Below, in pieces: positions 26,068-37,000 of a DNA stretch of 64,000 nt. The translations under genes and the position numbers were made by a program. The notes beneath the pieces are model-generated. The model worked only from the letters and a program-made list of their open reading frames with translations. It was not told the DNA's origin and made no database searches. This DNA comes from Pseudomonas ekonensis (lineage in GTDB: Bacteria > Pseudomonadota > Gammaproteobacteria > Pseudomonadales > Pseudomonadaceae): assembly GCF_019145435.1 (NCBI RefSeq), contig NZ_JAHSTS010000002.1, positions 930,001 to 994,000 of the forward strand. Reading direction: 5' to 3'. The first letter of the stretch is position 1. Every line of letters starts with the position of its first letter.

Positions 26068-26097
26068 AAAGGACGGATATATTTATCCGTCCTTTTT
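26068..26097 (+). terminator. Rho-independent terminator after Ig-like gene 1
   Basis: AAAGGACGGATA and TATCCGTCCTTT form a 12-bp stem with a TATT loop and a following TT. It is the expected 3' end of the 22454 transcript and isolates it from the DUF6124 leader. Confidence 0.85.
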
Positions 26098-26254
26098 CGC
26101 TTCATCGCACGTACATCGACGCATTTCAGCCCATCCGCAAAATCCGTTTGAAACCGTTTAAATAAATTTCCATAACCCCACACCACCTTGCGTCATTGCC
26201 TACAGCTGCGCCAGAATCCGCCGGCTTGTGCGCCTTGGGGGCGGGCTCTATCGT

Positions 26255-26466
26255 TTGGCGGTCGCTGACGAATCAGTGATCGGATTTGACCGTCCGCCCA
26301 ACATCAAGGCGCACCAGCGTCCCTGCACGTGTTCAGGTATTGTCTGAAATCATGTCGCGGTGGCTGTGCGTGGGACACCTTCGGGTGTGCCGGATTCCTT
26401 GATGTCCGGTCGGTCAACCCGCGTACAGCCGCCACCCTGTTTGTTTGACCGCGAACGGTGGCGGCT
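26255..26466 (+). ncRNA. structured 5' leader of the DUF6124 gene, candidate RNA switch
   Basis: Two foldable domains precede the gene. Domain A: TTGGCGG (26255) pairs with CCGCC-C-AA (ends 26301) around a 7-bp hairpin TCGCTGA-CGAA-TCAGTGA (26262-26279) and a small CGG/CCG hairpin. Domain B: 26359-26374 pairs with 26418-26433 as a continuous 16-bp helix with three G-U wobbles, enclosing ACACC-TTCG-GGTGT (26375-26388, a UUCG tetraloop) and CCGGA/TCCGG (26390-26409): a three-way junction. A competing 10-bp perfect hairpin joins AGCCGCCACC (26427-26436) to GGTGGCGGCT (26457-26466), just before the AAGGAG at 26476, and cannot coexist with the junction helix. The stretch 25985-26488 holds no gene. 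Transcription and switching are inferred. Confidence 0.65.
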
Positions 26467-26488
26467 CCAACCATCAAGGAGCTTCCCC

Positions 26489-26860
26489 ATGTTCAAACCC
26501 ACCCCCAACCCACCCGAATCCGACCCCACCTCCCCCTACGAATCCCCCGACTCGCGCAAGCTCAACGAAGCCGCCGAGCGCGCCCTCGATCATTACCTCA
26601 ACCCGATTTTCGTCCCGGAACCCGCGCTCAAGATCAGCAAGCTCTACGCCATCGCCCCCGCCGCCGACAACGAGGAATTGCTGGCCGACGCCTGCGAGAC
26701 CCTGACCTCGGCCAAGGTCATGGCCAACAACTTTGCGGGATTGCTGGACGGCCAGCACCGGCACACGGCCCAAGGCATCGCACAACTGATCATGCTCGGC
26801 GAGCTGGCGGTGAACCGGGTGCTGGACAGCCTTGAGCTGAAGGCCGACGCGGTCCTCTGA
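26489..26860 (+). CDS. DUF6124-family protein
   Basis: A 123-aa cytoplasmic protein beginning MFKPTPNPPESDP, with SPDSRKLNEAAERALDHYLN near residue 22 as the family hallmark, then an all-helical part (ELLADACETLTSAKVMANNF; AQLIMLGELAVNRVLD). The family, formerly DUF3077, is multi-copy in fluorescent pseudomonads and has no known function. ATG 26489 follows AAGGAG with 7-bp spacing. The structured leader in front is the most notable aspect. It lies between two paralogous Ig-like genes, but the 5' terminator and its own leader imply independent expression. Confidence 0.88.
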   Translation: MFKPTPNPPESDPTSPYESPDSRKLNEAAERALDHYLNPIFVPEPALKISKLYAIAPAADNEELLADACETLTSAKVMANNFAGLLDGQHRHTAQGIAQLIMLGELAVNRVLDSLELKADAVL

Positions 26861-26965
26861 GCAGACGCAAAACCCTGTGGGGGCCAACAGACTGGCTTCT
26901 GCAGGGGTCGCGGTGGCTGAACAGGGTTTCGTGCACATCGCCAGTCATCGGAAATCCCCCTCCCC

Positions 26966-26981
26966 CTGTCAGATCTGACAG
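26966..26981. promoter_or_regulatory. 16-bp palindrome upstream of Ig-like gene 2
   Basis: The same CTGTCAGATCTGACAG found at 22375, here 84 bp before the start codon at 27066. Conservation covers 24 bp (from CCTCCCCC to the T after the palindrome) while the following sequence diverges, which points to a functional site rather than recent duplication. Confidence 0.6.
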
Positions 26982-27065
26982 TGGTCAAACGCCCCTGCGC
27001 AGTCCCTAATTCCGGTCAACGACACACTCCTGCACCCCCATGCCCACCTCGGCAAGGAGCTGACC

Positions 27066-30000
27066 ATGACCGCTTTGCGTTCCTACCTGCCTGCCCCGCT
27101 TACCCTCGTCGGCGCCGCGCCCGGTTTCGGCGTGCTGGCCCTGCAGCCGTTGTTCATCGCCGGCATGACACGACCGATCGAGGACGGCGACGGCGGCGTC
27201 AGCATTGCGGTGGTCACCGACCATGACCAAGGGGTGATGTTCGTCATCGACCCGTGGATCTCTATGGCCGAGGGCGACACCGTGGATGTGTTTCTCGACC
27301 GGACCGTGGTCTATCACCATGCGGTGGCGGCGAACGACGTCAATCAGCGGCTGTTCTTCTTTGTCGAGGCCAGCCGGTTCGTGCCGGGCTGGATCGAAGA
27401 ATGCTATTTCCTGCTGCACCGCGCGGGGGAAGCGGCGCCGGACGATCCCTCTGTGCCGCTGCGCCTGCGGGTCAAGCTCGACCGCCCGGCCGGCATCGAC
27501 AAAGAGCCACACAAGCCCGGCCACTCGGAGCTCAAGATCGTGCAGTTGCCCCAGGAGGTGATCGAGCAAGGCATCGATGCCGAGTGGGCCGCCAAAGGCG
27601 TGCCGATGACCATCCAGCGCTATCCCAACATCGCGTTGCGCGACACGGTCCAGGTGAAGTGGGGCAGCGTGTTCCTGGCGCCGCTGGTGCTGACGCAGGC
27701 CCACGTCGACGGCACCGAACCCATCGTGGTGCGCGCCGAGCAGGCCGACATCCTCGCCGGCGGCGACAGTTCGGCGTTGCTGATCGCGTATGAAGTGCAT
27801 GACGAAGTCTGGAACTATTCGGAGAAGTGGTCGCTCACCACCACCGTCGACGTCGAGGCCGGTGCCTCGCGCCTGGAGGCGCCGATCATCAAGGAATCGG
27901 TCAACGGCGTCATCGACCTCATACAGCTGAACCAGCAGCCCGTCACCGTACAGATCCATGTCCGCACCGAAGACTTCGCCATCGGCGACACGGTGACGAT
28001 GACCTGGACCGGCACGCCGCTGATCGGCAAGCCGCTGGTCCACACGCAATCGACGGTCATCGCCAACGTGCCGAGCATCCTAGAACTGCGGGTTCCCTAC
28101 GAAGAGGTGCGGGCGCTGGCCAAGGGGTCGGTGGATGTGTTCTACGTGCTGACCAAGCGGGACGGCCAGCCGCCGCTGGCTTCCAAACACGCCTTCGCCA
28201 ACGTGATCGGCGATGTGTACGCCTATCCCGCACCGGTCGTGCGCGAAGCGGTGGGCGATTTCCTTGAGCCCGACGTGAACCACGCCACCGTCGACATCCG
28301 CTACCCCGGCATGGCGGACGGCGACACTGTCGAGCTGATCTGGGAGGGCACCCTGGCCAGCGGCACGCCCTACGTGCACACGGAGCAGTTCGACGTCAGC
28401 CGCAACGATGCAGAGGCGAAACTCATCACGCTGTATGTCATGGGCGAACACATCGGCCTGCTGGCCAACGGGCGCCTGGACCTGTGGTACCGGGTGACCA
28501 ACGACAACGCCGCCTACGGCGTGAGCGAGTCCGAGCACCTGTTGCTGAAGGTGCAGGCGATCCCCGCGACGTTGCCGGCGCCGGAGGTGCCCGAGGCGAT
28601 CGAAGGCGTGCTCGACCCCTCCAGGGTGTTTGAAAAGGTCACGGTGCGCGTGGGCTACACCGGCACGGTGAAGGACGACATCCTGACCTACTACTGGACC
28701 GCCGTGAGCGCTGAAATCAGCACCAGCGACTGGCTGCCCATCACCACCGTGTCGGCCGGCAAGCCGGTGAACTTCCGGGTGGACGCAAGCTTCGTCACGC
28801 CCAGCATCGGCCAGTACGTGAAGATCCGCTACACCCTCAAGCATGCGGCCACCGGGTTGCTGAGCTATTCGGCCACCTATGAACTGCTGATCGGGCAACT
28901 GGTCGGCGAACTGCCGCCGCCCGAGGTGCTCCAGGCCAATGCCGGGAACCTCGACCCGATGGATGCGCTCGCCGGGGTCGATGTGGCGGTCGAGTACGCC
29001 AACATGGATCCGGAGCTCGACACGATCGCCCTGAAGTGGCGCGGCACGCCCGGCGCCGGCACGTCGGAGGATCTGGAGCTGCCGGCCGACGCCAGCGGCC
29101 GGGTGCAGTTCCATCTGCCGGCGTCGGTGGTGGGGCCCAACATCGGCCGGCCGGTGACGGTGACCTATGACGTCAAGCGTTACAACTTCTGGACGAGCTC
29201 CAAGATGCTGACGCTCAACGTGCTGCGGTTCCAGTCGCCGGAGACGCAACTCCCGCGGCCGGAAGTGCCGCAAGCGGTCAATCAGGTGCTGGATCTGATG
29301 GCGTTCGCCGGCAATCCGGATGTGCTCGTCAAAGTCTGGCCTTACATCGCGCTTGAGCAGCGTTTGTGGCTGCGCCTGGAGGGCAAGGCGCTGGACGGCA
29401 GCGACTATCGCATCGTGATGCTGGACGGTGCGCTCATCACCGCCTTGCAAGTCAGCGCCGGTTTGCAGGAAACCCTGCCCCGCGCCGAGCTGCTGAAACT
29501 GGATCACGCGTCACCGGCGTCCGTCGTGTGCAAGGTGGCCTTCGACGGCGACGTGCAGGAGCACACCGCCATCGAGTTCCCCCGGCTGAACCTGACGATC
29601 CGTACCCGCTACGACTACCTGACACCGGTCATCACCGGGGTCGCCGACCAATGGCGCCCTTTGGACAATGGCGATGTGACCTACAACACTCAAGTGACCG
29701 TGACGGGCACGGCGACCCGCGGGCAGAAAGTGGAGATTCTCGATGGGGCCAACTCCTATGGCTCGGCGGACGTCGCCTCCGGCGGCACCGGCTCGGAAGG
29801 TGTCTGGAGCAAGGTACTGAACAACCTGACGGTCAAGGCCTATCACATCACTGCCCGGGCGTTGTATGACGCCAATCCGGTGGCCAGCCAACCGTGGGCG
29901 TTTACGGTGGCCGTCGCCAACGTGCCGGTGATTTCCAACGTCACGGATTCCCGGGGCACCGTGGCCAACGGCGCCACCACCTACGACCGGAGCGTCACCG

Positions 30001-31028
30001 TCAGGGGCACGGCCAGTCCCGGTCAGAAGGTGCAACTGCTCGATGGTACGCAGGCCTTGGGCGAACCGCTGGCCGACGGTCAGGGGGACTGGAGCCACGT
30101 CGTCACAGGATTGACCGTCAAGGCCTACAACCTCACCGCCAAGGCGCTGTATGGCGATGGTCCGGTGTCCGCTCCACCGCGTACGTTTGTGGTGGCGGAG
30201 CATATCGCCCCCACCCTCACCTCGGTGAGAGACTCGAACGGCGAAGTGCCGCAAGGCGGCAGGACCACCCGCACAACGGTGACGTTGCAGGGCGGCGTGA
30301 CGCCGGATCACGAAGTGCAGATCCATGACAACAATGTGCCCAAACATACAGTGCGGGCGGTGGGCAACGTCTGGAACACGACGCTGAATGTGGCCTTGGG
30401 CGCTCATTCGATCACGGCCAAGGCCGTCAGCACCGGGCAGGTGTCCAATGCCCGGAGCTTTACCGTGGTTTCGCCGTTGAGCTTCAACACCAGTCCGGTG
30501 ACGTTGAGCGGAAAAATCTATTTGCTGCCTGCCTATCCAAATTTGCTGCCGGCCTTTGGCCCCGGCACCTCAGTGCGTCACCAGGCATCCAACGGCCAGC
30601 CACCCTACACCTATACATCCAGCAATCAGGCGGTGGCGGTCGTTGACTCAACCGGGTTGGTAACCGTCAGGGGGCGCGGAACCGCAAGCATTACAGCGAA
30701 GGACGCGACCAATCAGTCGTTGAGCTATTCAGTGTCCGTAAGCGGTGTGATTCATGTTTTCGGGGTGGGAGCAGGCACTTGGGCACAAATGAGCTCAGCG
30801 GCCAGCAACTTGGGAGCACATATTCCTAACGCAGATGAAATGCACGAGATCCAACGGTCTTACGGTGGACGCTGGCCAATGGGAAGCAACTTTTACTGGT
30901 CGAGCACACCTACCAGCTATTTCTTGAAACCGGCCAAGGTAACGGTTCATCTGGTAACGGGAGCCAGGAGCGCAGCCATCGTAAACAGTTTCTTCAACAA
31001 CCATGCCCTCGGTGTTGGAATCAGGTGA
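27066..31028 (+). CDS. large Ig-like repeat protein 2 with BIG_2 and C-type-lectin-like C terminus
   Basis: A 1320-aa paralogue of the 22454 product. Residues 1-860 contain about six beta-rich modules of the same type (APIIKESVNGVIDLIQL, VPSILELRVPYEEVRALA, SYSATYELLIG). Residues about 860-1140 hold three Ig-like repeats (VTVTGTATRGQKVEILDG, RGTASPGQKVQLLDG). A BIG_2 domain follows near 1175-1225 (ASNGQPPYTYTSSNQAVAVV, VRGRGTASITAKD). The final about 90 residues (WAQMSSAASNLGAHIPNADE, then GRWPMGSNFYWSSTP) resemble the DUF1566/intimin C-type-lectin-like tip. DNA of this tip is more AT-rich than the rest. No signal peptide is seen, so the export route is unknown; the type I system nearby is a candidate only by position. 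The ATG has AAGGAG 7 bp upstream. Confidence 0.8.
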   Translation: MTALRSYLPAPLTLVGAAPGFGVLALQPLFIAGMTRPIEDGDGGVSIAVVTDHDQGVMFVIDPWISMAEGDTVDVFLDRTVVYHHAVAANDVNQRLFFFVEASRFVPGWIEECYFLLHRAGEAAPDDPSVPLRLRVKLDRPAGIDKEPHKPGHSELKIVQLPQEVIEQGIDAEWAAKGVPMTIQRYPNIALRDTVQVKWGSVFLAPLVLTQAHVDGTEPIVVRAEQADILAGGDSSALLIAYEVHDEVWNYSEKWSLTTTVDVEAGASRLEAPIIKESVNGVIDLIQLNQQPVTVQIHVRTEDFAIGDTVTMTWTGTPLIGKPLVHTQSTVIANVPSILELRVPYEEVRALAKGSVDVFYVLTKRDGQPPLASKHAFANVIGDVYAYPAPVVREAVGDFLEPDVNHATVDIRYPGMADGDTVELIWEGTLASGTPYVHTEQFDVSRNDAEAKLITLYVMGEHIGLLANGRLDLWYRVTNDNAAYGVSESEHLLLKVQAIPATLPAPEVPEAIEGVLDPSRVFEKVTVRVGYTGTVKDDILTYYWTAVSAEISTSDWLPITTVSAGKPVNFRVDASFVTPSIGQYVKIRYTLKHAATGLLSYSATYELLIGQLVGELPPPEVLQANAGNLDPMDALAGVDVAVEYANMDPELDTIALKWRGTPGAGTSEDLELPADASGRVQFHLPASVVGPNIGRPVTVTYDVKRYNFWTSSKMLTLNVLRFQSPETQLPRPEVPQAVNQVLDLMAFAGNPDVLVKVWPYIALEQRLWLRLEGKALDGSDYRIVMLDGALITALQVSAGLQETLPRAELLKLDHASPASVVCKVAFDGDVQEHTAIEFPRLNLTIRTRYDYLTPVITGVADQWRPLDNGDVTYNTQVTVTGTATRGQKVEILDGANSYGSADVASGGTGSEGVWSKVLNNLTVKAYHITARALYDANPVASQPWAFTVAVANVPVISNVTDSRGTVANGATTYDRSVTVRGTASPGQKVQLLDGTQALGEPLADGQGDWSHVVTGLTVKAYNLTAKALYGDGPVSAPPRTFVVAEHIAPTLTSVRDSNGEVPQGGRTTRTTVTLQGGVTPDHEVQIHDNNVPKHTVRAVGNVWNTTLNVALGAHSITAKAVSTGQVSNARSFTVVSPLSFNTSPVTLSGKIYLLPAYPNLLPAFGPGTSVRHQASNGQPPYTYTSSNQAVAVVDSTGLVTVRGRGTASITAKDATNQSLSYSVSVSGVIHVFGVGAGTWAQMSSAASNLGAHIPNADEMHEIQRSYGGRWPMGSNFYWSSTPTSYFLKPAKVTVHLVTGARSAAIVNSFFNNHALGVGIR

Positions 31029-31041
31029 CCAGACCAGTGAT

Positions 31042-31074
31042 GCCCAGCGCTCCCATACATCGTGAGCGCTGGGC
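31042..31074. terminator. bidirectional hairpin between convergent Ig-like gene 2 and the adhesin
   Basis: GCCCAGCGCTC and GAGCGCTGGGC form a perfect 11-bp stem with an 11-base loop in the 67-bp gap between the two stops. There is no U-run on either strand, so termination may be Rho-assisted. Confidence 0.55.
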
Positions 31075-31095
31075 CATGCTGATCCAACTGTCCGT

Positions 31096-34000
31096 TCAGA
31101 CCGTATCCACCTTCAACGAATGATCATTGAGCATCCCATTGATGATCGTCGCCGTGTCCGCCCCGCCCGCGATCACACCGCCCGCCCCCGGCGTGACGCC
31201 GTAGTGGCTGGCCAGGTTGACCCCTGCCAGGTCGATGGTCTGGTTCGGCGTGGCGCCGGCCATGGCGCTCACGTCGATGGTGGTCACCACCGAGGCGCCG
31301 CTGCCGGTGACGGTGAAGTGCAGGTAGTCGTCCAGCGACGCCGCCGTGCCGTTCTCCCCTTGCAGCAGTTGCGACAGGTCGAGCTTGTCGGTGCCGGGGG
31401 TGAAGTCGGTGACGGTGTCGTGGCCGCTGTTGCCCTTGAGCCACTGGAAGGTGTCGGCCCCAGGCCCGCCGGTGAGGGTGTTGTTGCCCATCCCGCCGAT
31501 CAGCAGGTCGTCGCCGCCTCCGCCGTTGAGGATGTCGTTGCCCAGGCCGCCGTTGATGACGTTGCTGTTGTTGTCGCCGGTGAGGGTGTCGTTGAAGTTC
31601 GAACCCACGAGGTTTTCGATGCCGGTCAGGGTGTCCGTCCCGGCGCCCACGGTGTTCTGCGCGCCCGGCAGGCTCAGGTTGACCGTCACCCCGGCGGTGG
31701 CGTGGGCGTAGCTGGCGGTGTCGATGCCGCTGCCGCCGTCGAGCAGGTCGTTGCCCGGACCGCTGTAGAGCAGGTCGTTGCCGGCGCCGCCGTGCAGTTC
31801 GTTGTTGCCGGAGCCTGCGGTGAGCACGTCGTTGCCGTCGCCGCCGTTGAGGATGTTGTCGCCGCTGCCGGCCACCAGCACGTCATCGCCCGAGGTGCCG
31901 GTGAGGGTGTGGCCGTCCTGGTAGCTGATGGTCACATTGGCTGTGTCGTTGCCGCCGTGGTTGTCATTGGCGGTGTAGGTGCCGTGGTAGTCCGGGGTGG
32001 TGTTCTGGGCCCCGGCGTAGTTCACGGTCATGGTCAGTTGGTAGTTCTCCGCCGCGTTGGCGTTGCCGCCGCTGGTGTTGGTGATGTTGGTCAGGTGGAT
32101 CTGATAGGTGCCGTCGGCGCCGGCGGTGAGGGTACCGCCGTCGGCGATGCTGACGAACGCCCCGCCGTTGAGCGAGTACTCCATGGTGATGTGCCCGGCC
32201 GCCAGGTTGTGGTCCAGGTTGAGGGTCTCGCCCTGTTTCAGCTTGATGGTGATCAGGTCCTCATCGTTGGCGTTGGCGTTGGTCACCGCGCCCAGGTAAC
32301 CGCTGACCACCAGCACGGCGGTCATGGTCGCGGCATTGGCGGCGAACGAATTGCGCACGTCGGCCAGGCTCTGGTTGGCGGCGGTGTTGCTGGTGCCGGA
32401 GAAGTTGATGGCGCCTGAGCCGGTGAAGTCCGCGCCCTTGGCCACCCAGCCCGTGTTGAAGCTGGTGGGCGAGGCGTTGAGGGTGTCGCCGTCCGAGTCG
32501 CTGTCGTTGGCCAGCAGCAGTTCCCCCGGCACCACGATGTTGCCCGACAGCACGTTGGTGATGATGTGGTCGTCCACCGCCACCGGCGGCGAGTTGGGGA
32601 TGACCTTGACCGTCAGCGTCGAGCTGGCGAGGTCGCCGTCGTTGTCGCTGACGGTGAAGCCGATGTTCTCGGTGATGACCGTGGTGGTGGTCTTCTGCGA
32701 GGTGTAGCTGTAGTCGCCGGTGTCGAGGTTGATCACCAAGGTGCCGCTGTTGTTGGTGGCGATGCTCAGGGTGTTGTTGACCGTGTTGAAGGTGCCGTGG
32801 TTGGCGCCGCCGCTGAAGGTCAGCGAACCCTGACCGCTGTTGGCTTTCGGGTCGTAGGTGTAGGTGGTGCCGTCCACCACGATGGCTTTGATGAAGCCGC
32901 CGTCGGCGCCGAACGTGCCGCCCTCGCCCAGCAGCGAACCGGTGACCGGCGCTCCCTGCACGGTACCCGACAGCACCGAGTTGAGCTGGTTGAGGTCGGT
33001 GACCACCACCGCGTTGGTGTCGGTGTGGCTGATGCCGTCGTAGGCCAGCGGATCGAGGTTGGCGTTGCTCACGCCGTTGCCCAGGCCGATGGCGTAGTTC
33101 TTGATGTTGTTGGCGTCGAGGAAGGCCTTCAGCGCCGCCTCGTCGGCGGTGCCGATCTCCTGGCCGGTGGTGGGTTTGCCGTCGGAGAAGAAGTAGCCGA
33201 CGTTCTGCGCCCCGGTGAGCTTGCCGGAGGTGTTGAACGCGGTCTGCAGCATGGCCACGGCGGCGTCGTAGTTGGTGCCGCCGCCGGCGCTGAGGCCGGC
33301 CAGGATCGTCTTGGCGGTGGCCACGTCGACCCACACCGAAGTGCGGTCGGTGGCGCTGCTGCTGAAGGTGACGAGCTGCACTTTCACGTCGCCCAGGTCA
33401 TCGTACTTGTCGAGCAAGGCGCTGATCGCCTGCTTGGCCAGGTCCAGCCGCGACAGGCCCGGCACGCCGGAGGCGTCGGCCATGCTGCCGGAGATGTCGA
33501 GCACGATGAGGATGTTGGAGTCGATCTCCACCGCCGCCACCGAGCGGTCGGACGCCACGGCCTTGGGTACGTCGTCGACGATATTGACCACGATGGTGCT
33601 GGTGGTGGAGTTGCCCAGCGCGTCGGTGGCCTTGTAGGTGAAGCTTTCGCTCAGCACGTTCGGCCCGTCGTTGGCGTTGGGCGTGGTTTTCGGCGCCGAG
33701 GTCAGGGTGTAGGTGTAGGTGCCGTCGGCGTTGAGCAGGATCTGCCCGTAGGTGCCGGTGCCGCTGCCGACCAGGGTGTAGGTGATCGCCCCGCTGCCGC
33801 CGGTGACCGAGCCGACCAGGGTGCCGGACATGGTTTCGCCGGTGTTGCCCGGCTCGCTGCCGGTGACCGTGCCGGCGGCCAGGTCCTGGCCGTCCTTGGT
33901 CAGGTCGAGGGCTTTTTCGTAGACGGTCACGTCCTGGTCGACCGACGCCTTGAGGTTGGAGTCGGCGACGTTGATGGTGATCGTGGTGGTGCTCTCGTCG

Positions 34001-37000
34001 CCGTCGGTGTCGCGGATGGTGTAGGTGAAGGTGTCGGTGGCGCCGGGCGGGCTCACCGAGTTCGGGTTGCTGTGGTAGACCGCGTTGCCGGCGGCGTCCA
34101 GGGTCAGGTAGCCGTAGGTGCCGTTGATGTTGCTGTTGAGACCGCCGATGGCCGAGGTCGAGGTGTTGCTGCCGGCCCGCACGCCGACCACGGCGGCCGC
34201 GCCGTCGGCGCCGCTGACGTCGTTGCCCAGCACGCTGACGTTGACCGTGCCGCCCTCCGCCACCGAGCCGGTGTCGGATTTGGCGGTGGGCAGGTCATCG
34301 ATGATGTTGACGTTGATCTGCCCGCTCGCGGTGCTGCCGTCGCCGTCGGTGGCCACCACGTTGAAGTTCTCGGTGAGGCTGTTGGCGCCGTTGGCGGCCG
34401 GGTGGGTTTCGTTGTCGACCAGGGTGTAGCTGTAGCTCACCACGCCGGTCGCGGCGTTGAAGCCGGTGATGGTCAGCGTGCTGCCCAAAGGCGTGGTGAC
34501 CGATTGCGGGAAGCCCGCCGCCACGCCGTTGGTGACCACGGCGATGCCGCCCACGGTCAGGGTTTGCAGACCGTCCAGCGCGGTCACCGTGAAGGTGCCG
34601 CTTTGGGTCAGGGCGGAGGCGTTGGGGCTGCTGCCGTCGCTGAGGTTCTTTTCGTAGACGGTCAGTTCGCCGCCGTTCACGTCCAGGCCGCTGATGGTCA
34701 CCGGATCGTCGTTGTTGTGGATCTGGAGCACGAGATTCGCCGTGCTGGTGTCTCCATCCGAGTCGGTGATGGTGTAGGTGAACGTTTCGGTGCCGTTGCC
34801 GCCGCCGTGCAGGTTTTTGAAGTCGGCGTCGCTGGTGTTGAGCGTGTAGGTGTAGGTGCCGTTGGCGTTCAGCACCAAGGTGCCGTAAGTCCCGGTGAAG
34901 GTCCCTGCGGTGATCGGCCCGGCGTTGGGGCCGGTCGGTACGCGGTCGGCGCCTTGCACGTCGTTGGTGAGGACGTTGCCGGTCAGGGTGAGGTTGGTTT
35001 CCGACGCGGTGCCTGCGTTGCTGTCATCCACGCCCTTCGGCAGGTCGTCGATGATGTTCACGTCCAACGTGCCAGTGGCGGTGGTGCCGTTGTCGTCAAC
35101 GACAGTCACGGCGAACTGCTCGGGCAGGCTGTTCGCGCCGTTGGCGTTCGGGTGGGCTTCGTTGTCGACCAGGGTGTAGCTGTAGCTCACCACGCCGGTG
35201 GCGGCATTGAACCCGGTGATGGTCAGCGTGCTGCCCAAAGGCGTGGTGACCGACTGAGGGAAACCTGCGGCCACGCCGTTGGTGACTACGGCAATGCCGC
35301 CGACGGTCAGCGTAGTAACACCGTCCAGCGCGGTCACCGTGAAGGTGCCGCTTTGGGTCAGGGCCGCCGAGTCAGGCGCGCTGCCATCGCTGAGGTTTTT
35401 CTCGTAGACGGTGAGTTCGCCACCGTTCACGTCCAGGCCGGAGATGATGACCGGGTTGTCGTTGTTGTGGATCTGAAGCACGAGATTGGCGGTGCTGGTG
35501 TCGCCGTCCGAGTCGGTGATCGTATAGGTGAAGGTTTCCGTGCCGTTACCCCCGCCGTGCAGGTTTTTGAAGTCCGGGTCGTTGGTGTTGAGCGTGTAGG
35601 TGTAGGTGCCGTTGGCGTTGAGCACCAGCGTCCCGTAAGTCCCGGTGAAGGTGCCGGCGGTAATCGGCCCGACGTTGGGGCCGGTCGGTACGCGGTCGGC
35701 GCCTTGCACGTCGTTGGTGAGGACGTTGCCGGTCAGGGTGAGGTTGGTTTCCGACGCGGTGCTGGCGTTGGTGTCGTTCACGCCCTTCGGCAGGTCGTCG
35801 ATGATGTTCACGTCCAACGTGCCAGTGGCGGTGGTGCCGTTGTCGTCAACGACAGTCACGGCGAACTGCTCGGGCAGGTTGTTCGCGCCATTCGCGTTCG
35901 GGTGGGCTTCGTTGTCGACCAGGGTGTAGCTGTAGCTCACGACGCCGGTGGCGGCGTTGAACCCGGTGATGGTCAGCGTGCTGCCCAGCGGTGTGGTGAC
36001 CGACTGCGGGAAGCCTGCGGCCACACCGTTGGTGACCACGGCGATGCCGCCGACGGTCAGCGTGGTGACGCCGTCCAGTGCGGTGACGGTGAATGTGCCG
36101 CTTTGGGTCAGGGCTGCCGAGTCAGGCGCGCTGCCGTCGCTGAGGTTTTTCTCGTAGACGGTGAGTTCGCCGCCGTTCACGTCCAGGCCGCTGATGGTCA
36201 CCGGATCGTCGTTGTTGTGGATGTTCAGCACCAGGTTGGCGGTGCTGGTGTCGCCGTCCAAGTCGGTGATGGTGTAGGTGAACGTTTCGGTGCCGTTGCC
36301 GCCGCCGTGCAGGTTTTTGAAGTCCGGGTCGTTGGTGTTGAGCGTGTAGGTGTACGTGCCGTTGGCGTTCAGCACCAAGGTGCCGTAGGTGCCGGTGAAG
36401 GTGCCGGCGGTGATCGGGCCGGTCGGCACGCGGTCAGCGCCCTGCACATCGTTGGTGAGGACGTTGCCGGTCAGCGTGAGGTTGGTTTCCGACGCGGTGC
36501 TGGCGTTGGTGTCGTTCACGCCCTTCGGCAGGTCGTCGATGATGTTCACGTCCAGCGTGCCGTTGGCCGTCGTGCCGTTGTCGTCCACCACCGTGACGGC
36601 GAACTGTTCAGGCAGGTTGTTCGCGCCGTTGGCGTTCGGATGCGCCTCGTTGTCGACCAGGGTGTAGCTGTAGCTCACGACGCCGGTCGCAGCATTGAAC
36701 CCGGTGATGGTCAGCGTGCTGCCCAGCGGCGTGGTGACCGATTGCGGGAAGCCTGCGGCCACGCCGTTGGTGACCACGGCAATGCCGCCGACGGTCAGGG
36801 TGGTGACGCCGTCCAGCGCAGTGATGGTGAACGTGCCGCTTTGGGTCAGGGCCGCCGAGTCAGGCGCGCTGCCATCGCTGAGGTTTTTCTCGTAGACGGT
36901 GAGTTCGCCGCCGTTCACGTCCAGGCCGCTGATCGTCACCGGATCGTCGTTGTTGTGGATGTTCAGCACCAGGTTGGCGGTGCTGGTGTCGCCATCCGAG

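Noticed and set aside
25932..26165. A 77-codon plus-strand frame after Ig-like gene 1.
   Set aside because: It overlaps the end of the real gene, runs through the terminator and has no ribosome binding site.
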